This document shows, one piece after another, positions 7,268 to 17,210 of a stretch of 64,000 nucleotides of DNA. The notes under the pieces are model-generated. The model saw only the letters and a program-made list of their open reading frames with translations, was not told where the DNA came from and did no database searches. Every line of letters starts with the position of its first letter. The stretch's first letter is position 1. Source of the stretch: Erythrobacteraceae bacterium E2-1 Yellow Sea (GTDB lineage Bacteria; Pseudomonadota; Alphaproteobacteria; Sphingomonadales; Sphingomonadaceae); the NCBI GenBank assembly GCA_014983025.1, contig JADCLP010000001.1, positions 558,001 through 622,000 on the forward strand. Direction: 5' to 3'. The position numbers were made by a program, and so were the translations under genes.

Positions 7268-9120
7268 TATCCGCGCGCAACAGCCTCCGCAGCGATCATT
7301 CGCGCTTCGGCCCCCAAGCCCACGCGGTTGAGCGCGGATACAATGTGGTAAAGGTGGCGCGCGGTCATTTTATCCCAGCTATCACCCTGCATACCCAGCC
7401 CCGCCAGCAATGCGACAAGTGCCGGATTGTTCCGTTCAGCCGCCAGATCGATCATGCGTGACCATTTTGTCTGACGCGCCAGATCAACCTCTAGCTGGTC
7501 AGAAAATTTGGCGACATCCCCCTGCTCAATCCTGCCCAGACCCGCCAGACCAGCCAGCAGAAAACGCGATTTGCGCTGATCTGAACTGTCATCATCATCA
7601 ACAAAACTGTCAATCAAGCTGCCTGGTATCGTGCCCCGATTACCCGCGCGCGCCAGAATGACCAGCGCCCATGCCTGGCTGCCTTCTTCAACCACATTGG
7701 CCCAGGCAATGGCATCACGATCCAGCCCGGCAGTAAGCATGGAGGCAAGCAGAGGTGCCGCATCATCTGCCAAATCCTCGCTCGCCGGAATACGCGCGGC
7801 GGCATATGCGGTCAGCACATAACGTCCATAATCGCTGGCCACGTCCCCGCCCCACAATTGCTGCATGGCGGCAATACGATCTACCGGGTCTTCCCCGACA
7901 TAGGCTTCGCGTAATTGTGTGGCACGGGTAGCTGCATCCCCGTCAATCTCGTCATTGGCGTAAATCTGGCTGTAAAGATCGACCATGGCAGCAGCAGACA
8001 GCACACCTTCACGCGCGGCCAGATCGGCCCCGATCGCCCGCTGCACCAGTGACAACATCGGTGCTGTGGCCCAAATACGCTGGTAATAAGGGCCAGCATT
8101 GGCGCGCAGGCCTTCGGGAATTTCTTCACCCACGGCATTGGCCAAGGCAAAGCGCCATGGGGTCAATTCTTCAACGCCATCCCATTCGATATCAACCGCG
8201 CGCTGGCCGCGGCCGGCAGCGCCGGCAAAACGTTGCGCCAGAAGAACATCGATCCGCGGGGCAATTTCCTGACCCAGTGCACGGTTCAGATCCCGCCCGG
8301 CAGAGGTCCCTTCACCGGCATAGGCGTTGCAGATGGCCTGCAGCAGCTTCCATTCGCCATCATTACGATCCGTCCGGCTAAGACGCACTGCAGGACAGGC
8401 ACCGGTGATGTCTGCCGTGGCGACATAGGCATCAATCGCGGCGCCCATCATTGCATCGTTCCAGTTTGCGGTGTCGACATCCTGCGCCACCGCCCGCGCC
8501 GCTGCATATTCACCCATGCGGTTGAGCAAACCAATGCGCAAAGTAGCAAATTCCACCGGGCTCATGCCTTCTGGCGCGGCAAGACGGCTGGCAAGGACCC
8601 GACGCAACAGAATATGGCCCCAGCGAGAAACCAGCGGCCCTTTTGTTCCGGCCAGAGTAGAGCGAACCAGCGACGCGGGCTGGCGCCCCAGCATCTGGTT
8701 GGGCATGCCACCCTCGCTACTATCCAGCACGCCCACACGCGTCATGGCACGGCGGGCCGCAGGCGGAATGTCATATTTGGGTTTCAACCCAAGCAATTCA
8801 TCCAGTTCATCGCTCGTCATCGCCTCCAGCTCTTCATCAGAAGGGATGTCGGACAAATCAACCGAACCCAGATCAGGCATGGGGGGAACATGCACCCCCG
8901 GCAGGGGCTGAACCACTGCCGTGCCTGTGGTCGACGTTTCTGACGCAGATGATGCAGACGGCGTTTGTGTAGAGGGCGCAGTCGGGCGCGAGCGCGTGGG
9001 CGGGGGCGGCGCAGGATCGTCAAAGCCTGGGGGCAGTAGCGATTCAGGTGCATCCTGTGCCACAGCCAGGGTGGTGCACAGCGCAATGGCGGCCACACCG
9101 GCCCATTTCCAACGCGTCAT
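7267..9120 (-). CDS. Large exported protein of unknown function
   Basis: A 617-residue protein I cannot assign to a family. It starts with a signal peptide (about residues 1-22, MTRWKWAGVAAIALCTTLAVA), then a Pro/Ser/Thr-rich low-complexity linker to about residue 75, then a long alanine-rich, probably all-helical body resembling a solenoid. There are almost no cysteines and no catalytic motif I recognise. ATG 9120 is preferred over the in-frame TTG at 9123 because GGAGG lies upstream and the stop of the previous gene overlaps it (TGATG). It is sandwiched between a small membrane protein and xerD with overlapping stop/start codons on both sides. Confidence 0.8.
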   Translation of the reverse strand: MTRWKWAGVAAIALCTTLAVAQDAPESLLPPGFDDPAPPPPTRSRPTAPSTQTPSASSASETSTTGTAVVQPLPGVHVPPMPDLGSVDLSDIPSDEELEAMTSDELDELLGLKPKYDIPPAARRAMTRVGVLDSSEGGMPNQMLGRQPASLVRSTLAGTKGPLVSRWGHILLRRVLASRLAAPEGMSPVEFATLRIGLLNRMGEYAAARAVAQDVDTANWNDAMMGAAIDAYVATADITGACPAVRLSRTDRNDGEWKLLQAICNAYAGEGTSAGRDLNRALGQEIAPRIDVLLAQRFAGAAGRGQRAVDIEWDGVEELTPWRFALANAVGEEIPEGLRANAGPYYQRIWATAPMLSLVQRAIGADLAAREGVLSAAAMVDLYSQIYANDEIDGDAATRATQLREAYVGEDPVDRIAAMQQLWGGDVASDYGRYVLTAYAAARIPASEDLADDAAPLLASMLTAGLDRDAIAWANVVEEGSQAWALVILARAGNRGTIPGSLIDSFVDDDDSSDQRKSRFLLAGLAGLGRIEQGDVAKFSDQLEVDLARQTKWSRMIDLAAERNNPALVALLAGLGMQGDSWDKMTARHLYHIVSALNRVGLGAEARMIAAEAVARG

Positions 9121-9317
9121 CAACCTGCCTCCGGAAGCGTTACATTCTGCGTGATTGGCCGAATCGGTTCTTCACCGCCATCGAACCAGGCCAGCGCCAC
9201 AATGGCCAGCAGCACAATGGCAAACACTTGCCATCGCCGCAATCCACCACCCCGCTTTTGCGAGGTAGAACGGGCGGGTCGGAACGGTTGATGAATCACT
9301 GCCTGATTACGAGCCAT
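9120..9317 (-). CDS. Small single-pass membrane protein, unknown
   Basis: A 65-residue protein with a basic N-terminus (QKRGGGLRR), one transmembrane helix at about 29-45 (WQVFAIVLLAIVALAWF), and a short acidic/polar C-terminal tail, predicted to face the periplasm. Its TGA overlaps the ATG of the large exported protein (TGATG), so the two are probably translated together and may work together at the inner membrane. No family recognised. Its 5' end is only 38 bp from the divergent aroK. Confidence 0.65.
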   Translation of the reverse strand: MARNQAVIHQPFRPARSTSQKRGGGLRRWQVFAIVLLAIVALAWFDGGEEPIRPITQNVTLPEAG

Positions 9318-9355
9318 GTTGCTTTGGCCCTACCCCATCTATAGGCGACACGGCA

Positions 9356-9925
9356 ATGACTGAGCATCAACCCAGCATCAGCGATACAGAAATTTCACGC
9401 ATCGCACAGCGTATCGACCAGCCATTGGTGCTGGTCGGCCTGATGGGCGTGGGCAAATCCACAGTGGGGCGCAAACTTGCCAGCTTGATCAAAAGTGATT
9501 TCGTGGATGCGGATGACGCTATCGAAAAGGCGGCTCAAATGTCGATCCCCGAAATCTTTGCACAATTTGGTGAACCCCATTTTCGCGATGGCGAACGCCG
9601 CGTGATCGCACGATTGATGGAGGAACGGCACGGCGTGATCGCCACCGGTGGCGGTGCCTTTGTTGATCCTGACACACGCGCATTGATCCTGGAACGCGGA
9701 ATTGCGGTGTGGATCGATTGCGCAATCGAAACACTGGTGGAACGCACATCCCGCCGCAATACGCGGCCATTATTACAACAGGGCGACCCGCGTGAAATCC
9801 TGACCCGTCTTTACGAAGAGCGGCAGCCATTCTACGCGCAGGCCCCAATCCGTGTGCAGAGCATGGACGGGCCGCATATGGATACTGCGGTGGCGATATT
9901 GGAGGCGGTCGACGCATGGTTGTGA
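9356..9925 (+). CDS. aroK: Shikimate kinase
   Basis: Phosphorylates shikimate at the 3-hydroxyl with ATP in the chorismate pathway. The Walker A motif GLMGVGKST is at 28-36, the shikimate-binding FVDADDAIE follows, and the GGGAF motif is near residue 97-101. About 20 extra residues precede the core. The gene overlaps aroB by 10 nt, the usual proteobacterial pairing, so the two enzymes are translated from one message. Confidence 0.96.
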   Translation: MTEHQPSISDTEISRIAQRIDQPLVLVGLMGVGKSTVGRKLASLIKSDFVDADDAIEKAAQMSIPEIFAQFGEPHFRDGERRVIARLMEERHGVIATGGGAFVDPDTRALILERGIAVWIDCAIETLVERTSRRNTRPLLQQGDPREILTRLYEERQPFYAQAPIRVQSMDGPHMDTAVAILEAVDAWL

Positions 9926-11025
9926 TCCCGGTAGAACTGGCTGGCCGAAGCTATGATGTGCTGGTGGGCCGTGGCCTGCTGGAACAGACGGCAGACAAAT
10001 CCGGGCATTTGCTGCGCAAGGCCAGTGTGCCTGTAGTGGCAGATCGCAATGCCCGTATCCATCACGGCGTTCGGCTGGAAAATGCGCTTTCAGCAGCAGG
10101 CCATGCCGTGCACTGGTATGATGTGGAACCGGGCGAAGCTGCCAAGAGTTGGCAGGGGCTGGAACGCCTGACCGACTGGCTGCTGGCGCAAGGCGTGGAA
10201 CGGGGCGACCATGTTATCGCATTGGGCGGCGGCGTGGTGGGCGATTTGACGGGTTTTGCCTGTTCTATCCTGAAGCGCGGCTGTGGCTTTATCCAGGTGC
10301 CAACCACCCTGCTGTCACAGGTCGATAGTTCGGTCGGTGGCAAGACTGCCATTAACACTGCGGCGGGCAAGAATTTGATCGGTGCCTTTCATCAGCCATC
10401 GCTGGTGCTGGCAGACACAACCTGCCTCGACAGCCTGCCCGACCGCGAAATGCGCGCCGGTTATGCCGAGGTAATCAAATATGGCATTCTGGGCGATGCG
10501 GATTTCTTTGATTGGCTGGCTGATCATGGCCCCGCAGTGCTGGCGCGCGATGATGCCGCGCTGGCTCAGGCTGTTGCCACCAGCGTGGCGGCCAAGGCGC
10601 GGATTGTGGCTGAGGATGAGCGCGAGACAAGCGGCACGCGCGCGCTGTTAAATCTGGGCCATACCTTCGGTCATGCTCTGGAGGCGGAAACGGGCTTTTC
10701 AGATCGCCTGCTGCATGGTGAAGGCGTGGCATTGGGCATGGTGCTGGCCGCACGATATTCAGCACGGCGCGGGCTGATTTCGGCTGCAGATGCAGAACGC
10801 GTGGCATCGGCCATCGCTGCTGTTGGCTTGCCATCAGAACTGAACACACTGGGCCTTGCCTGCGATGGGCGCACACTGGCCGATCACATGCTGCATGACA
10901 AGAAGATGGATGCGGGTACCCTGCCCTTTGTCCTGCTGAAAGCCATTGGCGAAGCCTTTCTTGCGCGCGATATAGAACTGGCTGATGTGGCAGAATTTCT
11001 GGATACGCAGTTACAGGCGGCATAA
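9916..11025 (+). CDS. aroB: 3-dehydroquinate synthase
   Basis: Converts DAHP to 3-dehydroquinate, the second step of the shikimate pathway, using NAD and a divalent metal. The 369-residue protein has the NAD-binding stretch ALGGGVVGDLTGF, the substrate segment QVPTTLLSQVDSSVGGKTAI, and metal-ligand regions (GYAEVIKYG and NLGHTFGHALE). It starts inside the end of aroK (ATG at 9916 within the aroK 3' end). Length and motifs are complete. Confidence 0.97.
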   Translation: MVVIPVELAGRSYDVLVGRGLLEQTADKSGHLLRKASVPVVADRNARIHHGVRLENALSAAGHAVHWYDVEPGEAAKSWQGLERLTDWLLAQGVERGDHVIALGGGVVGDLTGFACSILKRGCGFIQVPTTLLSQVDSSVGGKTAINTAAGKNLIGAFHQPSLVLADTTCLDSLPDREMRAGYAEVIKYGILGDADFFDWLADHGPAVLARDDAALAQAVATSVAAKARIVAEDERETSGTRALLNLGHTFGHALEAETGFSDRLLHGEGVALGMVLAARYSARRGLISAADAERVASAIAAVGLPSELNTLGLACDGRTLADHMLHDKKMDAGTLPFVLLKAIGEAFLARDIELADVAEFLDTQLQAA

Positions 11026-11044
11026 TCACATGACCGGAGCAATG

Positions 11045-11566
11045 ATGACAAAGCGCAGCCAAATGGCCGCGTTATCACTGCTGGCAATATTGGGTGCCTG
11101 TGCACATACGCCGGACAGCACGCCAGCTTCTTCCGCCCATCTCGAACAGGCCTTACCCGTTGCTCTCCCGGATGAATGCGACGGGGCGCAAGCGATTGGC
11201 GAAAAGCAGTATCACCGCTTGTCCAATGGTGATGTGGTAACAGCGATACCGTGTCGGGCCACCGCATCAGAACTGCTCTACGTCCTCAGCTTGAACGGAA
11301 AAATCCTGCCATTGCCCGAACCAGTGTTCGAATTTGGCCCAGATCTGGACGAATCCCGGATTGTCAGTCTTGAAAGCAGGTTATCTGTCACGCAACCCAA
11401 CTGGACCGATGCCAATCATTTCAACGCCAGCTTCCGCTTCGCACCGGGCATTAGCAATGGCTATATCGTGCAGGATTATTCCATCATCACGGGCGAAGTG
11501 AAGCTGATAGGTGTTACAATTCAGCTGATCGGGCGTGATGACGCCATATTCGCCATTCCAGACTGA
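11045..11566 (+). CDS. Putative lipoprotein, unknown function
   Basis: A 173-residue protein with a lipoprotein signal: MTKRSQMAALSLLAILGAC, lipid-modified Cys19. The rest has no motif I recognise; C-terminal beta-strand-like segments (FNASFRFAPG, VKLIGVTIQLIG) suggest a small beta-rich domain. GGAG at 11036-11039 gives the right spacing for ATG 11045. In-frame ATGs at 11030 and 11042 are alternatives that only lengthen the leader. It follows aroB by 19 bp and may be co-transcribed. Confidence 0.7.
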   Translation: MTKRSQMAALSLLAILGACAHTPDSTPASSAHLEQALPVALPDECDGAQAIGEKQYHRLSNGDVVTAIPCRATASELLYVLSLNGKILPLPEPVFEFGPDLDESRIVSLESRLSVTQPNWTDANHFNASFRFAPGISNGYIVQDYSIITGEVKLIGVTIQLIGRDDAIFAIPD

Positions 11567-11633
11567 TTTCGCGCGAGACATTTGACGGCGCGCCCGCTAA
11601 CCGGTTGCAAACGTAACAATTGGGGTTGTCCAA

Positions 11634-13019
11634 ATGACCGTTGCAGAAACCACGCCTGAGCATCTGGACGAAGCAGCAGAGCGCGCTGATCGCGCTTTTC
11701 TGGGGCATCCCAAGGGCTTGGGCTATCTCGGCTTTGTCGAGGGGTGTGAGCGTTTCTCATACTATTCGATGCAGACGCTGCTGGTCCTCTACATGACCAA
11801 ATACCTGCTGTTGCCGGAAAATTCAGGTGGGGTGATCGGGCTGGGCGCGGTGGAGAATTTCTACGGCATCAGCGGCCAACCGCTCGCCTCGCGCATATTC
11901 GGCGATTACACTTCGCTCGTCTATCTCACACCGATATTGGGTGGCATTCTGGCCGATCGCTGGCTTGGCCGTCGGGCTGCACTGATTGCAGGGGCGGTGA
12001 TCATGTCGCTCGGCCATTTCCTGATGGCGTTTGAAGGTGCGTTCTTCTTCGCACTGCTGTCTCTGGTTATCGGCGTGGGCCTGTTCAAAGGCAATATCGC
12101 CAGCCAAGTGGGCGAGCTTTATGGCGAGAATGACAATCGCCGCGCCATGGCGTTCCAGATCTTCTACATCTTCATCAATGTCAGCGTAATCCTGGCCCCG
12201 CTCACCGCCGGCACTCTGGGCCAGAGTGAGAATTTTGGCTGGCATTATGGCTTTGGCCTGGCGGGCGTGGTGATGGTTGTCGGCCTGCTGATTTACCTGA
12301 AAGCCCTGCCCTGGCTACCAGCAGATACATTGCGCAAGGGGGAAGGTGCCGTGGCGCGGCCCAAGATCACGGCAGAGGAATGGCCACGCCTGATCGCGCT
12401 GATCGTGCTGGTTCCTGTTCTGGGTATTTCGCTGCTGACCAATCAAGAAATTTTCAACGCCTATCTGGTGTGGGCGGATGAGAAGTTCACACTCAGCCTG
12501 TTTGGCATGCAGATGTATTCCAGCTGGATGATCACCATCGATGCCGCAGTGTCATTTTCCATGCTGGTGGCCGTCGCCGCATTCTGGGCCTGGATCGGCA
12601 AGCGCAGCGACAAGGAACCGGATGAACTGGGCAAGATGATCCTGGGCAGTTTCTTCACGATTGCAGGCGGGCTGTGCCTATATATGGGCGCGGTGACGGC
12701 TGGCGATGGCAAGGTGGCGATGTTCTGGCCGCTGATGTTCCACCTGCTCAATTCCATCGGATTTGCGCATATTCTGCCGGTCAGTCTGGCGCTGTTTACC
12801 AAGCTCGCCCCGCGCGCGCTGAACGCCACGGTGGTGGGTATCTATTACCTTGCCTTTGTGATCAGCAATTATGTGGTGGGTGAAATTGGCGGCTGGTATT
12901 CCAGCATGGACACGGCCAGCTTCTGGCTGGTGCATGTGGCAAGCGCAGTAATCGGCCTGATTGCCTTCGTGGCATTCAAGCTGTTTTACGGGCGGCAAAT
13001 CGCCGCGCATTCAGCCTGA
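11634..13019 (+). CDS. POT/PTR2 family proton-dependent peptide transporter
   Basis: Inner-membrane proton symporter of the major facilitator superfamily (461 residues, about 14 hydrophobic helices). The family signatures are present: the helix-1 ExxER motif in GFVEGCERFSYYSMQTLL, and the FYxxIN signature as FYIFINVSVILAPLTAG. A loop motif GGILADRWLGRR follows helix 2. Members take up di- and tripeptides or related compounds; the substrate here is unknown. The gene is monocistronic and converges on pccA, with only 33 bp between stops and no obvious terminator. Confidence 0.92.
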   Translation: MTVAETTPEHLDEAAERADRAFLGHPKGLGYLGFVEGCERFSYYSMQTLLVLYMTKYLLLPENSGGVIGLGAVENFYGISGQPLASRIFGDYTSLVYLTPILGGILADRWLGRRAALIAGAVIMSLGHFLMAFEGAFFFALLSLVIGVGLFKGNIASQVGELYGENDNRRAMAFQIFYIFINVSVILAPLTAGTLGQSENFGWHYGFGLAGVVMVVGLLIYLKALPWLPADTLRKGEGAVARPKITAEEWPRLIALIVLVPVLGISLLTNQEIFNAYLVWADEKFTLSLFGMQMYSSWMITIDAAVSFSMLVAVAAFWAWIGKRSDKEPDELGKMILGSFFTIAGGLCLYMGAVTAGDGKVAMFWPLMFHLLNSIGFAHILPVSLALFTKLAPRALNATVVGIYYLAFVISNYVVGEIGGWYSSMDTASFWLVHVASAVIGLIAFVAFKLFYGRQIAAHSA

Positions 13020-13052
13020 TCATTTGACCAAGTCGAATACGCGGCGTCGCTG

Positions 13053-15074
13053 TTATTCCAGTTCCAGGATGATCTCATCCACGGCCAGGCTATCGCCCTC
13101 GCCCGCGTTGATCTTGGCAACAACTGCCTGCTTTTCAGCCCGCAGGATGTTTTCCATCTTCATCGCTTCCACCGTGGCCAGCGGCTGGCCGGGCTGAACC
13201 TCTTCACCTTCTGCCACATGCAACTTCACCAGCAGGCCGGGCATGGGGCATATCAGCAGCTTGGAAAGATCCGGCGGAACCTTTTCGATCATATGCTGCG
13301 CCAGATGCGCCACGCGTTGCGGCAGAATGCGCAAATGCTGCGTCGCGCCGCGCGTGGTGATGTCATAACCCATGCGCGTGGGGGCCAGTTGCAGCGTCAG
13401 CGCCTCGCCGTCCAACTCCACATCCACCATCTTGTCACCCGGCGTATAATCAAAGCTGATCTCAACCGGCGTGCCATCCACGGTGATAGAATCTTCTTCG
13501 AGCACCACGGCATATTCGGTGTCACCGATTTTCACTGACCAGTCACCCGGTGCATATTGCGCACTGTCCAGCTGCTGATCGATCCGGCGCGCACGATCCG
13601 CATCCGCGGTGGCAATCACGCCGCCCACGGCGGCCAGACCACGCAGCAATTCAGCAGAGGCAGCCGCGCCTTCAAACCCTTCAGGATATTCCTCGGCAAT
13701 GAAGCCCGTGGTCAATTCGCCCGAGCGGAAGCGGGGATGCTGCATAATCGCGCTGAGGAAATCGACATTATGGCCCAGCCCCTTGAGACGGAAAGCGTCA
13801 AGCGCCTGCACCTGCAAATCGGCGGCTTCATCGCGTGTCGGTGCCCAGGTGACCAGCTTGGCGATCATCGGGTCATAAAACATGCTGACCTCGCCACCTT
13901 CGAACACGCCATCATCGACGCGCACACCATCAATTCCGCGGCGGCCATTGGCTTTGCCATCATCAGTCCAGCCTTCCACCGGCGGCTTGTATTCCACCAG
14001 GCGGCCCGTTGAGGGCAGGAAGCCGCGATAGGGGTCTTCTGCATAGACGCGGTTTTCAATCGACCAACCATCTATGCCGATATCATCCTGCGTCATCTCC
14101 AGCTTCTCACCCGCAGCAACGCGGATCATCTGCTCGACCAGGTCGATACCAGTGATCGCTTCGGTAACCGGGTGTTCCACCTGCAGGCGGGTGTTCATTT
14201 CAAGGAAATAGAAGCTTTCGCCCGTCGGGTCCGCGCCTGACACGATCAGTTCCACCGTGCCCGCACTGTGGTAATTCACCGCTTTTGCCAGCGCGACGCA
14301 TTGTTCGCCCATGGCCTGCCGCATCTTGGGCGTTACGAAGGGTGATGGCGCTTCTTCCACCACCTTCTGGTGGCGGCGCTGGATCGAACATTCACGTTCG
14401 TTCAGATAGAGCACATTGCCGTGCTTATCGCCCAGGATCTGGATTTCGATATGGCGTGGGTTGAGGATGAACTTCTCGATAAAAACGCGGTCATCGCCGA
14501 AGGAATTCAACCCTTCGCGCTTCACGCTTTCAAAGCCTTCGCGCACGTCCTTTTCATTATAGGCAAGCCGCATCCCCTTGCCGCCGCCGCCTGCGCTGGC
14601 TTTCATCATCACGGGATAGCCGATTTCATCCGAAATCCGCACCGCGTGTTCAGTATCCTCAATCTCACCCACGAATCCGGGTACAACGTTTACACCTGCT
14701 TCCCTGGCCAGTTTCTTGGATTCAATCTTGTCGCCCATTGCGGCAATCGCATTCACCGGCGGGCCGATGAACTCGATGCCTTCTGCCGCCAGCTGTTCGG
14801 CAAAGCTGGTGCGTTCGGACAGGAAGCCATAGCCGGGATGGACCGCCTCTGCCCCGGTCTGCTTGCAGGCAGCGATGATCTTGTCTGCAATCAGGTAGGA
14901 TTCTGCTGCCGGTGCCGGGCCAATATGCACTGCCTCATCCGCCATGCGGACAAAGGGCGCGCGCGCATCGGCATCGGAATAGACCGCCACAGTGGCGATG
15001 CCCATGCGCCGGGCGGTCTTGATCACGCGGCATGCAATTTCACCGCGATTGGCGATCAGGATCTTCTTGAACAT
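13053..15074 (-). CDS. pccA: Propionyl-CoA carboxylase, alpha (biotin) subunit
   Basis: Biotin-carrying subunit (673 residues) that, with PccB, carboxylates propionyl-CoA to (S)-methylmalonyl-CoA. The order is biotin carboxylase domain (start MFKKILIANRGEIACRVI, ATP-grasp glycine loop KASAGGGGKGMR, MNTRLQVEHPVTE), a central BT linker domain, and a C-terminal biotinyl domain with EAMKMEN, biotinylated Lys639. The assignment as propionyl rather than acetyl or methylcrotonyl rests on the operon with pccB, epimerase and mutase. A separate methylcrotonyl set exists at 59-63 kb. It is the last gene of the operon. Confidence 0.93.
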   Translation of the reverse strand: MFKKILIANRGEIACRVIKTARRMGIATVAVYSDADARAPFVRMADEAVHIGPAPAAESYLIADKIIAACKQTGAEAVHPGYGFLSERTSFAEQLAAEGIEFIGPPVNAIAAMGDKIESKKLAREAGVNVVPGFVGEIEDTEHAVRISDEIGYPVMMKASAGGGGKGMRLAYNEKDVREGFESVKREGLNSFGDDRVFIEKFILNPRHIEIQILGDKHGNVLYLNERECSIQRRHQKVVEEAPSPFVTPKMRQAMGEQCVALAKAVNYHSAGTVELIVSGADPTGESFYFLEMNTRLQVEHPVTEAITGIDLVEQMIRVAAGEKLEMTQDDIGIDGWSIENRVYAEDPYRGFLPSTGRLVEYKPPVEGWTDDGKANGRRGIDGVRVDDGVFEGGEVSMFYDPMIAKLVTWAPTRDEAADLQVQALDAFRLKGLGHNVDFLSAIMQHPRFRSGELTTGFIAEEYPEGFEGAAASAELLRGLAAVGGVIATADADRARRIDQQLDSAQYAPGDWSVKIGDTEYAVVLEEDSITVDGTPVEISFDYTPGDKMVDVELDGEALTLQLAPTRMGYDITTRGATQHLRILPQRVAHLAQHMIEKVPPDLSKLLICPMPGLLVKLHVAEGEEVQPGQPLATVEAMKMENILRAEKQAVVAKINAGEGDSLAVDEIILELE

Positions 15075-15094
15075 CTGCTATTTTCCCGTTCGAA

Positions 15095-16384
15095 TTAAAG
15101 CTGTGCCAGCGCCTGTTCCAGATCGGCGCGAATATCATCGACATGTTCAATGCCGACAGAGATACGGACGACATCGGGGCCAGCCCCTGCGGCCAGCAAT
15201 TCTTCTTCTGAAAGCTGGCTGTGTGTGGTCGATGCCGGGTGGATAATCAGGCTGCGCGTATCGCCGATATTGGCAAGGTGGCTGAACAGTTTGACGTTTG
15301 AAACCAATGCCTTGCCCGCTTCAAAGCCGCCCTTTAGGCCGAAGGTGAACACCGCCCCGCCCTTGCCACCAAGGTATTTGTCGGCCAGCGGCTTGTACTT
15401 GTCATCCGCCAAACCCGCATAGGAAACCCAATCAACCTTTGGATGCTGTTTCAGCCATTCGGCAATCGTCAGCGCATTGCTGCAATGCCGTTCCATCCGT
15501 AGCGCCAGCGTCTCCATCCCGGTGAGCGCAAGAAAGGCATTCATCGGTGCCATCGCTGGCCCCAGATCACGCAGACCAAGTACGCGGCAGCCAATGATAA
15601 AGGCGATGGGGCCAATCGGTTCCAGCGCATCGGCCAGCACTGCCCCGTGATAGGAGCCATTGGGCTGGGTGAGCGAGGCGAATTTGTCCCCCTGCGCTTT
15701 CCAGTCAAACTTGCCGCTATCAACAATCAGCCCGCCAATCGCATTGCCATGGCCATTCAGGAATTTGGTGCAGGAATGGACCACAATGTCCGCGCCATGT
15801 TCAAATGGGCGGCACAGCGCAGGCGTTGCCATTGTGTTGTCCACTACCAACGGCACGCCGGCATCATGTGCCACCTTGGCAATGGCGGCAATATCGCTGA
15901 CCACACCACCCGGATTGGCCAGGCTTTCAATGAAGACACATCGCGTCTTGTCATCGATGGCAGCGGCAACATTGGCCGCATCATCGGCATCGACAAAGCG
16001 CGTTTCCCAGCCGAACTTGCGGAAACTTTCACCCAATTGGTTGAGCGAACCGCCATAAAGCTTCTTGGCCGCCACGATGTTGCAGCCCGGCTCCATCAGC
16101 GTGTGGAACGCGATCAATTGCGCAGCATGGCCCGATGCCACGCCCAGCGCACCCACGCCGCCTTCCAGCGCAGTAATCTTCTTTTCCAGCGCATCATTGG
16201 TTGGGTTCATGATGCGCGAATAGATATTCCCGAATTCCTGCAGGCTGAAAAGCCGCGCAGCATGATCGGGATCGTCAAAGACATAACTCGCCGTCTGGTA
16301 AATCGGCGTGATCCGCGCCTTTGTAGTCGGGTCCGGTTCACATCCGGCATGAATGGTCAGCGTTTCGATTTTCTGTTCGGTCAT
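15095..16384 (-). CDS. metY: O-acetylhomoserine aminocarboxypropyltransferase (sulfhydrylase)
   Basis: PLP enzyme of the Cys/Met gamma-family, 429 residues, making homocysteine from O-acetylhomoserine and sulfide. Characteristic pieces are the start ETLTIHAGCEPDPTTKARI, YSRIMNPTNDALE, and the PLP lysine in SCTKFLNGHGNAIGG. The start at 16384 is one base after the stop of the DUF3445 gene, with GGGAGGG upstream; longer in-frame starts would overlap that gene. Its place inside a propionyl-CoA operon is unusual and may link sulfur amino acid turnover to that pathway. Confidence 0.9.
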   Translation of the reverse strand: MTEQKIETLTIHAGCEPDPTTKARITPIYQTASYVFDDPDHAARLFSLQEFGNIYSRIMNPTNDALEKKITALEGGVGALGVASGHAAQLIAFHTLMEPGCNIVAAKKLYGGSLNQLGESFRKFGWETRFVDADDAANVAAAIDDKTRCVFIESLANPGGVVSDIAAIAKVAHDAGVPLVVDNTMATPALCRPFEHGADIVVHSCTKFLNGHGNAIGGLIVDSGKFDWKAQGDKFASLTQPNGSYHGAVLADALEPIGPIAFIIGCRVLGLRDLGPAMAPMNAFLALTGMETLALRMERHCSNALTIAEWLKQHPKVDWVSYAGLADDKYKPLADKYLGGKGGAVFTFGLKGGFEAGKALVSNVKLFSHLANIGDTRSLIIHPASTTHSQLSEEELLAAGAGPDVVRISVGIEHVDDIRADLEQALAQL

Positions 16385-16385
16385 T

Positions 16386-17210
16386 TCACCCTCCCACGGC
16401 CGCAATCGGTTCAGAAATCCCTGGCACCTGCAATGCAACATAACCCACCAGTGCTTGCGCATAGGCGGTGGCTCCGCGTCGCTCACCCTCACCATCCAGC
16501 AAACCGCGCATGGCACTGGCCAGCAATTGCTGGTTCGCTGGTGTCAGTTCACCCAGCGGGCTGACATAGATGCCGATGGTGAACAGAATTGCGCCTGTTT
16601 CGGGCAGGCGACGCAGCGTCTGCCGCTCGGATCGCACGAACAATGTCGTGCCCGCATTCTGTGCGGTGACATGGGCAAATGCCTCGTTGGCAGGTAAATC
16701 GGCGATCCAACGGCGTTCCCCTGTTGGTGCGATAAACCAGTTGCATCGGCCATAAATCGCGCCGGGCTTAAGCTTGGCCATGAAATGGTCAACACCGCTT
16801 GCCAGTTGTTCGGCATAGCCCTGTATAGGGGCGTGCATGGCGGTGAGCGGCAAGCCCATCTTGTCTTTCGGGTGCCAATCGCTTGGCCAAACCACTGCTG
16901 CACCGATCAGCCGATAGAATGCCTCATCGCCGAACCGCTGGAGTAGGCACATATCCTCATGATGCACGGCTGCAACTTCGGGCAGACCACCCTCCACACC
17001 CAGCATGGCCGCTAATTCGCGCCCCGGTGCCTCTGCGTCCGGAGATAACTGCACGCCTTCAGGGTGCGCCGCGAACCCAGCCGCGCGTGCAGCCAGATCA
17101 GGCTCTGCTTGCAGCCATTCATTCTCCGTCAGTGCACACAGCCCCATTTTGAGCTGTCCGCCACCGCGCGCGCGCGGCAACAGGTCATTGACGGAGAAGC
17201 CGAGTGTCAT
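16386..17210 (-). CDS. DUF3445 protein (heme-dependent oxidative N-demethylase-like)
   Basis: A 274-residue protein matching the DUF3445 pattern: [20 protein letters not shown], then [20 protein letters not shown] near residue 190-210. Named relatives are described as heme-dependent oxidative N-demethylases acting on small methylated amines, but activity cannot be inferred with certainty. The ATG overlaps the bioB stop (ATGA) and its stop is one base from metY, so it is a true operon member. Its role next to bioB, mcm and metY is unclear. Confidence 0.75.
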   Translation of the reverse strand: MTLGFSVNDLLPRARGGGQLKMGLCALTENEWLQAEPDLAARAAGFAAHPEGVQLSPDAEAPGRELAAMLGVEGGLPEVAAVHHEDMCLLQRFGDEAFYRLIGAAVVWPSDWHPKDKMGLPLTAMHAPIQGYAEQLASGVDHFMAKLKPGAIYGRCNWFIAPTGERRWIADLPANEAFAHVTAQNAGTTLFVRSERQTLRRLPETGAILFTIGIYVSPLGELTPANQQLLASAMRGLLDGEGERRGATAYAQALVGYVALQVPGISEPIAAVGG

